Assembly: GCA_024704765.1 (NCBI GenBank)
Contig: JAKMXF010000348.1
Span: 119,162-183,161 of the forward strand
From: Oopsacas minuta
Lineage: Eukaryota > Porifera > Hexactinellida > Lyssacinosida > Leucopsacidae
Direction of reading: 5' to 3'
DNA: 64,000 nucleotides
This document shows, one piece after another, positions 21,716 to 32,109 of the stretch (positions are counted from its first letter, which is position 1; each line of letters opens with the position of its first letter). A program made the translations under genes and the position numbers. The notes beneath the pieces were generated by a model. It was not told where the DNA came from, did not search any database, and was given only the letters and a program-made list of their open reading frames with translations.

Positions 21716-23400
21716 TTAAAATTTTCTCTTGTTTGACTTTCTTGAATGTTGTTCGTTAGGACAATCTCTTTTTAGGCACCAACAGTAATCTGCCATCATA
21801 CGTGTGTCCCATCTTCCTTGATATCGCTGTTCCATCACTTTTATGTCTTGATGGAATCGTTCACCTTGTTCTTCACTTATATCACCTAGATTATCCGGAA
21901 ATCTATCAAGATGGTCTCTCAAGTAATGAATTTTAATACTCATATTACAGCCAAGAGCATGATAGCTGTCGACTAACTCTGTGACTAGTTCTTTGTAGTT
22001 GGATGCCTTTTTATTACCAAGCAAATTAGAAATGACATTAGAGAAAGCCTGCCACGCTCTCTTCTCTTCCTCGTTCATTGAATCTCTGAAGCTGTTGTCC
22101 ATAAGTAACTTGCGAATCTGTGGACCTTCAAATATCCCTGCCTTTTTCTTCTCTTCACTGATTTCTGGAAAATAATTTCGGATATACTTGATACAATATC
22201 TGTCTTTATCCAGTGCTTAGATGAATTGCTTCATTAAACCAAGCTTAATGTGGAGAGGAGGTAGAATTATTTTATTTGTATGTACCAGAGGGTTATTAAT
22301 TACATTTTTGTCCCCAACTTTCACACATTCTCTCGAAGGCCACTTTTCCCTTATCCAATGCTGGTTCCTATCTCTACTGTCCCAATAACAAAGAAAACAG
22401 GGGTACTTAGTGAACTCAGATTGTTGTCCTAATAGAAAGTTGACCATTTTTGAAATCAACACAGATGACCCAATCATGTGTAGAGTAGTTAATAATCTCT
22501 ATATCTCTTTCACATTATTGTACTCCTCTTTGAGTTTAACTGAATATCCTATAGGAATTGAATCGAATATATTTCCATTGTGGAGTAGTGCATATTTCAG
22601 ACTCCTTTTTGGAGCTGTCAATAAACAGCCTCCAGTCACTTGGATTGTAGTTCGGAACTCCCATTGCCAGTAGAAGATCCTCAACATTTGGACAAAACAC
22701 CAAACCATTCTTTTCGCAGATTTACTGTTGAAACACTTGCTCCCTGTAACGATATAATGTTACCTTTGTTCCTTGATGGAGTAGATTATTTTCTTTCAAT
22801 GTAGATGCAAACAACTCAGAAGATTCTTTCGAGAGGTCAGGGTCACGAATTAAATCATTCAATTCCGCTTGGTTAAAGAGAGAAGGCTCCGAGGAAGACC
22901 TCGAAAATCAACATCATATCCACAATCATGATCATTGACTTCTTCCGAATTGGCACCATCTTCACTATCATAGAGTCCGAGAAACTCTGTGAATATTGGT
23001 ACAGGTAGATCACTACAATGAGGCACTGGTCGAATAGCAAATTCTAAATTTGGGTAATTCAGCAGGTGTCTGTCACTCATTTTGCAGCCCATAATACTTA
23101 CCATGCAGAAATAACAATCATCGAAATGATTTTTTGATTCTCTCCAAATCATAGGAATTGCGAAAGGGAGGTGTTTCTCTTTACCCTTACTCCAAGACCT
23201 CAATAATTCTACACAAGATTTACAGACCTTATGAGGTGCCCAACTTTTGTCCTGGTCGCCCAGCTTAACTTTGAAATACGCATCGCAAGCTCTATTCACA
23301 AATTCAGTAATATTCTGCATCTGAGGTTTCGGAGTATAGAAACCACAAATATAATAAAAAATGTCTGGAGATTTGAAACACTTTCCTTTCGACCTATCAA
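21716..23400 (-). pseudogene. Full-length copy of a multicopy Cys-rich arthropod protein family (broken)
   Basis: The minus strand reads, in order: GKCFKSPDIFYYICGFYTPK (about 23390), WAPHKVCKSCVELLRSWSKG, FAIPMIWRES, DCYFCMVSIMGC and RPVPHCSDLPVP (to 22859); NVEDLLLAMG-like residues and SLKYALLHNGNIFDSIPIGY (22560-22710); KMVNFLLGQQSEFTKYPCFL, CYWDSRDRNQHW and ILPPLHIKLGLMKQFI (22477-22217); NIKVHYL-like, DISEEQGERFHQDIKVMEQR and YQGRWDTRMMADYCW (22102-21716), ending SRKSNKRKF. The paired CxxC motifs look zinc-binding. I know this as a family with many near-identical, mostly intronless copies in arthropod genomes. Its function is unknown; the copy number suggests a mobile origin. Lesions: a TAG after QFI, a stop before ICEKNG, and at least two frameshifts. 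Confidence 0.65.
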
Positions 23401-24067
23401 CAAAAAAGAATAACAGACTAGATAAAAACCAATAAGCAACTAAGACTATTTGAATATATATACTATCTACATGATGTTATTGTTATAATATGCAATCATG
23501 ATGAATTTTTGGCAAAAATGGAAATTTTCCTGAAAATGTAGCTATATAGTTGTGAAAAAACGTGACGTGATAAGAAAAAACTGAATAGATATTCAGAATC
23601 AGCGCACCAAAATTAGTCCAAATCCGTGATTAAAATATAAACAATATAACATTTTTCGTAGGCTTGTGTTATCAATCGAGTCAGATTTTAAAAATCTTCA
23701 GGTTCTTAAAAGGGCAAGTTTCGTCATACTACATATTTTATCATCAGTATTATCTACAGTATTTAAATTATTTACCTTTTACTATGTTTGTATGCATCCA
23801 ATTGGGTATATTTTGGGCAAACATAGTATCTAGCCCATGGTAAATACTATTGAAGATCAAAAACATTTTTCCAAGACTGAGACTTTATCATTAATCAGTG
23901 CTCCCAAAACTCGAGAAGGAGTCGATGAATTTGACAATGCAAAACATGTATGCCTCAAGCTCGTAAGAGTTTAAGGTGTGATTTTTCAAATTTACCAGGC
24001 AGGGTTCAAGCAATTCAACCAATTTACTACTTGTACAATAAATACATCCACAACTTCTATGTATATA
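23401..24067. other. No gene recognised
   Basis: AT-rich 5' flank of the minus-strand gene. A family C-like phrase (ATTCAGAATCAGCGCACC) occurs at about 23600. Confidence 0.4.
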
Positions 24068-24075
24068 CTATACAG

Positions 24076-24556
24076 CAGTGGTTCTCAACTGGGTCCACTT
24101 GTCCCACTGGGGAGGAATTGGGGAAGGTTATGTTAAAGGAATATCCACCAGGCTCTTGGGTCACTGACCACTCAAAATCGGTTCATCTTTCAATTAATTT
24201 CGACTTGACCTGGTTCAGAACTTGGGCAAATGTTATTGATCAAACACACCTAAACATAGAAGTATTCTGAATAATGATACTTGTTGGGTAACCTTATTCG
24301 CTGTTCAGTTTGTTGATATCAGCATCATATTTTATGCATTATTTGTCATATATTTTGGATAGTTATATGTAGTTCGATTTAAAATGTCAAAACGAAGTTT
24401 TTCAATTATTTTGTTTGGTAGACTAACTGAAAAATTAAATATTAATATAACAAAAATTAAGGTATAATGATGATTTAAAGCAAGGGAGCCGGAGGCTATG
24501 GAAGAACCTGGGGGTCGCTAAGGGAGGAATGCGATGTCGGACGCTGAGAAACACGG
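24076..24556. mobile_element. Non-autonomous hAT element (481 bp)
   Basis: The ends CAGTGGTTCTCAACTGGG and, inward from the right, CCGTGTTTCTCAGCGTCC are imperfect inverted repeats of the hAT type. Perfect 8-bp duplication CTATACAG at 24068-24075 and 24557-24564, with TA in the centre. No transposase fragment is recognisable inside, although an 83-codon-scale frame crosses the left end by chance. Confidence 0.82.
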
Positions 24557-25079
24557 CTATACAGTGTATTTTTGTTCAAAATTTGGCGCAAAATCTATCC
24601 AATAAAATTTGAGTATTCAGTACTGTATTAACATTGCAACTCGAATTGAAGACAGTGCCAGTGCATTAGTCTATTAAAATGCAATAGCTCCACTTAGAGA
24701 AAGTTAGACAGATTATTTATTTCCTCATAATGCACGGACATACTCACCAACTTGATTAACCAGTGAAAACCTGATTTACCGTAGGTGTGGCAATTCCCAA
24801 TATCCAGGGCACAATGTATTATGGTCAAGAACAATTTGTATTTAGAATATATACAAGCTAGCATATACAGTGGAATCATATTGTTTTGGTGGGAGTATTG
24901 AGGACGAAGCCTGTGAATTAATAGGGCGCCGGAGACCTGGTGGCTACCTCCCCAGAAATATAGTTGATCTCTATATTTCATAGTTCTGTTCACCCTTTAC
25001 TTCGCATACCTATACCAAGAAGCACAAAACAAGTTCAGTCTTCAATAAAATTGATTATCAAAAATTTAGTGTACCTCGT

Positions 25080-25440
25080 TCAAGGAATTCTGAAAATTTG
25101 AAGGTACTAGAGTGGATACTAAATCTACATAATTATTTTTATTGTAAAAGCATTGACAAACGATATTTCCTTTTGATGTTGTACCCCCATAGCCACAGGG
25201 CTGGTCGATTTTCATATCAGTTATCTCCATTATAAATCAGAAGGAACCTTAATGATTCTTTGATCTTGATTGGTGATGAAGAACATTGATGTGTTCCAGA
25301 GATAGGTGATAAATTAACGTAATGAACCATCGAAAAATACACATGTATAAGCATGAAGCAGTGATGCACTTCTGATATCAATATCAGCAATTGTTTTACT
25401 TGGAACTTCTTGAATTTGAGATATGGTATCAATACCCTTA
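25080..25440 (-). pseudogene. Element-like family B, copy 3 (short fragment)
   Basis: The minus strand at about 25205-25150 reads CGYGGTTSKGNIVCQCFYN, aligning with GGTTSTGNVARRSF of copy 1; at the DNA level TTTCCTTTTGATGTTGTACC matches TTTCCTGTTGACGTTGTACC of copy 1 at about 18987. An upstream frame (25217-25432) has no recognisable motif. Only the centre of the family protein seems to be present. Confidence 0.4.
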
Positions 25441-26554
25441 AGTAGTGAAGACAGTCTTGCTCTTTGTCCCTTGGTATCAGCTACAATAAAGGTTTACGAG
25501 CTTCTTTCACTAATAAAATACTACAACATTACGTGTTGGATGCATTCGACGATTTACTGGAGTAGAATTCGAATGTTTGAGGAATAAAACCACTTCCCAT
25601 GTTGAATAATCATTTTCTTTCTAAAATAGTCTCTACTTGTCTGGAGCTGGCCAAACCTACGTAAAAGAATCTAAATCGATCCTTACAAAGGTCAAACCTA
25701 TCAATTAATGTAGAAGTAGCTTTACGCTCACTTACCTGTGAATTCAGCAAGTCCCTTGTTTCTCTATTATTCCTTAGCTCTAACATTATAATTAAAATTG
25801 AATTAAACGATGAAAGAATTGAAACCAATTGAAATTATTTTTGAACATAATGTATGCCTTATGGGGGATTGCAATGAAGTTTCTTTCGAAGTTAAGAATT
25901 AAGCCTTTCAAATGAAAGTATAAATTTTATGGCCACAACGGGCAACTTTTGTCCTCAAATAAAATTTATCAATAAAATTGTCAAAAGAAAGTGTCCTAAA
26001 GAGTAAACTCAGAAGGTTCTAACACAAGAAGTTAAATTGTTAAGAATGATATGAATATGATGTTGATTATTTGTATTGAATACAACATGTATCGTATACT
26101 GAAATTACTCATTTACAATTTAAAGAACTAAGGAGATAATTAACTTTTAAATGAGTGCTGTTGAACGAAACCCTTAATATTAAATTCCAAAGGAAAAACT
26201 ATTTACTATGAAAGACATCATTCCATCAGAAACAACTGTTCAATAGTTTTTAAAATATGTATTTCTATGTTCCAAATTATTCCGCATTTAAAATAAATAA
26301 CCGCAACTAGATTTGTAGTTATTTAATAATCAACTTAATTCCACTAAATTTCCCATTGTGTAATGGCTGCCTTTTAGCCTTATAACATCAAATTAAACAA
26401 TGGAGAGAGCTTTTGGAGCGATCAAAAATATTTGGGTTACAGAGCTTGAGAAGAATAATGAAATTTTCCTGCATCCAGTGATGTACTTGATCAAAGTTTC
26501 ATTCTCTAATTGTTCCCGACGATTATTCAAATATTCAGTTACAAAATGGTGAAC
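25441..26554. other. No gene recognised
   Basis: Contains short frames on the minus strand (for example 25610-25828) with no recognisable domain. No terminal repeats found. Confidence 0.45.
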
Positions 26555-26556
26555 TA

Positions 26557-27896
26557 CAGGGTGTCTCAAAAGTTTTTTCCTCCTCAGTACTTCGATTGAA
26601 GTCGTTATAAATCGAACAGTATTGTTTACTAACCGACCATTTTTCAGATTATTATTAGTCTATAGTAGTCCAATACTATAATGAATACTTCAGTTCCTTA
26701 TTTGATAATCTGTTTATATCTTTTCGTAATTTTTTCTCAACCCTCACAAATTTCATACATGGATGTCATGAAACCGAGATTTGCAGTTCGTGAGCGAGCG
26801 ATTGGCATGATTGAAGCGGGTTCAACACAGAAAACAGTCGTCAATACTCTTGGGGTCACAATTCGGACAGTTCAGAACTGGTGTAAAAGGCATAGAGCTG
26901 GATATTTGCTTGATGACAAGCCCCGGTCTGGACATCCGATGAAGCTTTCCCGGATTCCGAAAATTATAATTCGAAAATCAATCGGGAAACGCTACAATTC
27001 AACCCGAAATCTTGCGAAATATATCTTGGCTAAGTCGCTGACCGTTAGTAAAGACACAATTCACCGTTATTTATGCGACACAATCGAAGCGAAAGCCTAT
27101 AAAAGACCCTCATACCCGAAATTGACTGAAAAACAAAAGGTAAAGAGGCTAGAATTCTGTCAGGAACGCAAAACATGGACTGGTCGTGATTGGGAAAGAG
27201 TTCTTTTCAGTGATGAAAGCCCTTTTGAGCTTTTCCATCCGACTAATAGGCAGAATGATCGTGTTTGGGACATTAATCTGCACAACATTACCCCAGTTGA
27301 ATCAGTGAAAAGGCCCCGAAAATGTTGGTCTGGGGAATGATGAGCCTGTCAGGGCTATCAGAACTACACTTCATCCCCAAAACGCTCAGTGAATACTGAC
27401 TACTATATCAATGTAATCCTGGAGAAGTGTTGTCTCCCTACCTTTAAGCGTAGAAAGACTAGCGCCCCACTTACCCAAAGGAAAATGTGTCGAAAGATGT
27501 CCGAGACAATTTTCATGCAGGATGGCGCCCCTGCCCATACAGCCATAAGGACATAGAAATGGCTTTAAAACCATCTACCTAGCTTTGGGAGAAAAGTGTT
27601 TGGCCTAGTAACTCCCCAGATTTAAATCTCATCGAAAATCTTTGGTCTATTATGCAAGCAGAGCTAGACAAGAGAAAGCCCGCTACAAATTTAACACAGC
27701 TCGGAAAATATTTGGAAAATATATGGAATGGGATTAGCTCGTCGTTACTTGAGAATTTAGTTGATGGGATGCCAAGTCGAATTAATTCATGTATAAACTT
27801 AATGGTGAATATAGAGGCAAATAATTAGATGAATCTATCTAAGAAATTCTATATTATAGTGGTATTCATAAGAGGAAAGACTTTTGAGACACACTA
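26557..27896. mobile_element. Tc1-type transposon, DD37E spacing (copy 2)
   Basis: 1340 bp between TA dinucleotides (26555-26556 and 27897-27898). Left end CAGGGTGTCTCAAAAGTTTT; right end read inward TAGTGTGTCTCAAAAGTCTT. The transposase runs on the plus strand. Confidence 0.87.
26759..27828 (+). pseudogene. Tc1-family DD37E transposase, broken in the catalytic half
   Basis: I choose the ATG at 26759 (MDVMKPRFAVRERAIG); the upstream in-frame ATG at 26681 would add a hydrophobic stretch with no counterpart in copy 1. The bipartite HTH (GSTQKTVVNTLGVTIRTVQN, PRSGHP, then SKDTIHRYL) and the first catalytic block LFSDESPFELF are intact to 27340. A frameshift follows there (RKCWSGE replaces the expected VWGMMS, readable in the next frame), then further lesions, with FMQDGAPAHTA, a TAG and TAA, and SPDLNLIENLW, ending NIEANN at 27828. 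The spacing from the second D to the E is again 37. Its termini and sequence differ clearly from copy 1, so it is a distinct lineage of the same group. Confidence 0.85.
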
Positions 27897-27898
27897 TA

Positions 27899-29599
27899 AG
27901 TAGTGATCCTACCACCAAAATGTCCTAGAATCCTTTCTAACTTTACTACTGTAACCAAAATTCATGACTGTTAAAAATTACGAGGAAATAGTACACGAGA
28001 TAAAGGATAATTATTCATGAGCCAAGGGTATAACTGGGCACAAAAATATATCCACATTTCCATCAATTCTAAGTACTGTTCTTTCTAATCGAATAATAAT
28101 AGCGAACGTAGCGATCGATTCAAATGTTTAGAGTTCAACCTCTAGAGAAAATCCTTAAAGGAAATCTGTGTCCAATCTGCAAGGAATTCCAAAAACAGAC
28201 ATAAGATTTGAAATTTCAATACTTGGGTGTGACGATATACTTGGTGAGATAGTGATCCTATTCAAAATTGACAAAATAGATAGCAGAAGGTCTTCGATAC
28301 AATTATCCAAGAACGAAAATCAGCGAAGTTTTAATAAATCTCTATCGATTCGACGCTTGAGATCAACACTACATCCTGTCGACTGGGCCTAAGGAAAATA
28401 ATCTGTTTATCAATTAGAGCTCACAATGGACATGCAATAGCGCTAATGATACAAACATATTTGAATTATATGGAATCGATATAAATAATTGTCGTGGACA
28501 ATTCTATGAGCTTCAAATTATAGTGGGGATTATATTGATTACCAAACCATCATCAAACAGGAGTGACCATATGTGACATTTATATCATGTATAGCTCATT
28601 CCCTCAATCTTGTTGGGTTCTGCTGAATGTAGCAGTGGTTTAACATTATTTGGAATTATACCAAAGTTATGCACTTTTCTATCCGCGTAACGATTAGACT
28701 CCTTGAAAACTCAAGCCCAACGGTCTGTATTTTCCAAGCGTCTTCTGATATTCAGTGATCCACAAGCTATGAAACAGTGGAAGCCCTACATAAAAGATAT
28801 AGTGCCTATGTGAGTTAGTTATCTCTTCGTTGTATGATATGAAACAGAAATTTGACTCTCGAAAGAATGCACCTACGATACTTGGCGAATTAAATTTGTA
28901 ATTCCTCCTGTTTTGGAAAACGGTTTAGGAGCGCTTCATCGAACTGATCTCTCCATTCAGTCAAATACTAAAATCTAAATGTCACGCCCCCTGTTGATAT
29001 ATTGAAATGAGGGAACCGTATTCGAAAATATTCATCAGCGGGGTATTATCCTGAGTCGACATGGCCTGTACAACTCAGTCTTTTAGCGAGTTCGAGTAGG
29101 TCGTTATGTCGATATAGATGACCAAAATGAAGATCTGAATATGTTCAGAGATGGCCTACTAAAGATGCCGCCAGATGAGACACGCTTTAGGGGCAAAATA
29201 TGTTGTCATTTTAGGACATAATAACGCAACTACCATAAGCCAATTAGACTCTATAGTGGTTTGGGTACTAAATACATGTTCGGAGGCTTAGAGATATTCT
29301 TGTTGTCAAGTGAATTGTTGGTATAGCTTCTACTGCCAAATAGAAATGTTCGGGTGAATATACTTTTGTCACTTTTGATGTGTATTTATGAATATTAGGT
29401 GACAAATGAAGTGGACAATATAGCATCAATTAAAAGATATAGTATCTATAGAGTATATATGCGGTAATAAGTGTACTAGGGGAAATTCTATACTTTATAG
29501 TGGCTCTAATATAGTGCTACTTTAGTTAAATTCAAATAAATTATAAGGCTGTATGCACAGATTGTGATTTTAGCCTCTATAGAATATTGTAAGTATATA
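27899..29599. other. No gene recognised
   Basis: 1.7 kb with only short frames (for example 28168-28392 plus) lacking motifs. Pieces such as 29050-29250 have moderately open frames but nothing I can name. Confidence 0.45.
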
Positions 29600-29629
29600 G
29601 GTGCCAAAATTGCGAGGGCTAGGGAGTTT

Positions 29630-29870
29630 TGACACTCCCTGGTATTTCAGGGGTCCTCACCCCATCTGATTTGGAAGGTTATACCCCTCTTATTCAGAGA
29701 GGATGTACCTCGCTATATCCTTACTAGTCAGGTAGAGTATTCATAATCTAGTTTTGGAGCGCAGATACCTCTGTAATCACTAAGGTTATATCTCTAGGTG
29801 TGTGAGATGATATAGTCCTAGTATTCAAGTAAGGAATACAAATCCTAGATGTGCAAGATAATTTGATATT
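29630..29870. repeat. Degenerate tandem-like repeat, spacing about 27 bp
   Basis: Related phrases recur: GGTTATACCCCTCT, GGATGTACCTCGC, GCAGATACCTCTG, GGTTATATCTCTAGG, GATATAGTCCTAG, GGAATACAAATCCTAG, many about 20-28 bp apart. Too degraded to define a unit by eye. Confidence 0.35.
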
Positions 29871-30182
29871 CTTGTATATTATAATGGCAAAGATAATTTA
29901 TCAAATCATGCATTATTGTAGAAAATATACCTGGAAAGCATATGTGAAATATCTGAAGTTCACAAAAGTTCACAGCCAATATATAATCCATGGAATATAT
30001 TCACAATTTATGGTATGTATATACTTAAAAATGTAAATATTTGCACTTATTTATAAATTACAACGTAAAATTCAAAAGTTCTAAACAAAGCAATGCCTTC
30101 GTAATAATCGCTAAATGCTCAAACTTACGATTTTTAGTCATTATTGTTAACGGGGCACAGACTTTTCGTGACAAGATGGGCA
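29871..30182. repeat. Flank of the mariner insertion, part of a dispersed repeat
   Basis: AAACTTACGATTTTTAGTC onward to CAGACTTTTCGTGACAAGAT. The end of this stretch joined to 31515-31545 (CACACATGGATATAGGT) matches the reverse complement of 34690-34760, which lacks the mariner. Confidence 0.5.
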
Positions 30183-30184
30183 TA

Positions 30185-31514
30185 CTAGGGCGTTCAATAA
30201 GTCTTGCGGGTGATATCATGGAATATGATACAAACACTATACACACTAATTCACTATATTATTTATTCAAAGTAATCCCCTCCTCCAGATACACAAAATT
30301 TTAACCTTTCCAGCCACTTGTAAAACACATTTCTGTACTTTTCTTTGGGGATGGATTTGAAGTACTGCTACAGGCCCGTTCCGAGTGCTTGTAATGTGTT
30401 AAAATCTTTGCCTTGAAGGTAGATTTTAAGCTTGGGAGATAGCCAAAAATCACACACAGCTAGGTTTGTGAGTATGGTGGATGGGGAAGTAATTCTAACC
30501 CTTCTACATCCAAGTAATTTTGGTAAGCTTACCTGTATGGGAACTGGCGTTATCAATTAAAATCTTCATTCCTCGAGTTCCGGTTTTCGGGGGGGGTAGT
30601 TTCTATATTATTTATCAAATTTGGAAGCACTTGCTCTGTAAAGAAAGTAGCAGTAACAGCCTTGCCATTCTCACAAGGTAATTATAAGAGAATTCCATGA
30701 CTACTCAAGAAGATGGCATACATAATCTTAGGTTTTCTGAAGTCGGGCATAGGAATTTTCGCCGGTTGTTCGTCGCCCCTCACCCATGATCGCTTTTATA
30801 CTTGCTATATGGTGTTGAATAGTACACCCACGTCTCGTCACCAGTAATAATCTCTGTTAGGCGTCTAGAATCGCAGTTTTCATAAGTTTCCAAGAGTTTC
30901 TTGGTAGCATTCAGTCCTGCCAACCTTTGATTCTCACTGAGCTTATGCGTGACCCATTTCCACAAATCGATGGGTAGCCAAGCTCAGTCGTCAGAAATGT
31001 ATGAATAGCTCCCGATAAAATCTCCATACTTTCTCTAACTGATTGACAGTAATGTACTTGTCTTCCATTACCATACTTTCAATGAGTGCGATATTCTCTG
31101 AATTGGTGGCGGATACCGGTCTTCCAGATCGAGGCAAATCTGTGACGCCAGCATCACCAGATCTAAAACGGGTAGCCCATCACTCTACAGTAGATCTGGA
31201 AGGGCAATCCACTCACAATATCTCCTGTAACTCGCTGAAGATCTGTACGGGCTGGATTTTGAGTATTGTGCGAAACTCTATGTAAGTTCGCCATTTGAGG
31301 TTGAAGTTATCATCCTTTGAAGCCATAAATTCAACAGTGGGTATAAATTGACTACACGTACCTATCTCAAAAATTCATAATTTGTCTTGAATAAGCTTGA
31401 AACTTTCAGTATATGGAGTTTACTATATGGGCTTATAATATATGAAAGTTAGATATATTACTTGACTAATTCCTAAGATATATCATGACCCGCAAGACTT
31501 ATTGAACGCCCTGA
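30185..31514. mobile_element. Mariner (DD34D) transposon
   Basis: 1330 bp flanked by TA (30183-30184 and 31515-31516). Left end CTAGGGCGTTCAATAAGTCT; right end read inward TCAGGGCGTTCAATAAGTCT. The related locus at about 34690-34760 shows the unoccupied sequence and supports these limits. Confidence 0.87.
30263..31326 (-). pseudogene. Mariner DD34D transposase, multiple lesions
   Basis: From the ATG at 31326 the N-terminus reads NLKWRTYIEFRTILKIQPVQ, then DLPRSGRP. First catalytic block IITGDETWVYY (about 30850), second LIDNASSHTG (about 30545), third where HPPYSPDL..CDFW is expected, here SPNLAVCDFWLSPKLK-like (about 30440). The end RLKFCVSGGGDYFE precedes the stop at 30263. Stops at the EIL*V and RFRS regions, and frameshifts between the three catalytic blocks, make it inactive. 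Confidence 0.83.
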
Positions 31515-31653
31515 TATTGGCACACATGGATATAGGTGATATTTTACATTCAAAAATAGGTGTGGTTACAGAATCAAGCTCAGAATTTTCTATAAGTAGG
31601 GAGTTCGAAATAGGGAGTGTAAATTTTTCTCAGATTCCCTATATATAGCTCAA

Positions 31654-31789
31654 CCATAGTATAGTACAGTTTTTGTATTACAAAAACCCCATACCCTCAT
31701 TCCAAAAAGGTGACTTTCATTAGGCCTAAAAAATGATCCTTCCTCAAATATAGAAAAGCTAACACACAAAAACTGTACTATAGTATAGT
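31654..31789. repeat. Small palindromic element (about 136 bp)
   Basis: ATAGTACAGTTTTTGT (31661-31676) pairs with ACAAAAACTGTACTAT (31766-31781); the outer bases continue the pairing imperfectly. A single-armed relative lies at 11254-11295. Confidence 0.6.
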
Positions 31790-32109
31790 TGACTATATAT
31801 TTGTTATTTGAAATTTTATATCGCTAAATCTATTCATTTTTCGTTCAGGGAATAGCATTCTTCTATTCTATGAGTTATACAAAATTCCCGTTTACTGATA
31901 ATAATTAGCAAGAGATCGAGGGCGTAATCTATAATCCAACACAAGCAACATTCACAAACTATGGTTCGAGTGACACATGATTTACTTCCAGGCCCATTGT
32001 CAGTGTTTTCAGATTATCCAGAAAATAACCACTCGTAAATTCATCAGATACATTTTCGCCAGGACATTCCTCCACACATAATGCTTTAGTTTCATTCGAA
32101 TCTCTATAT

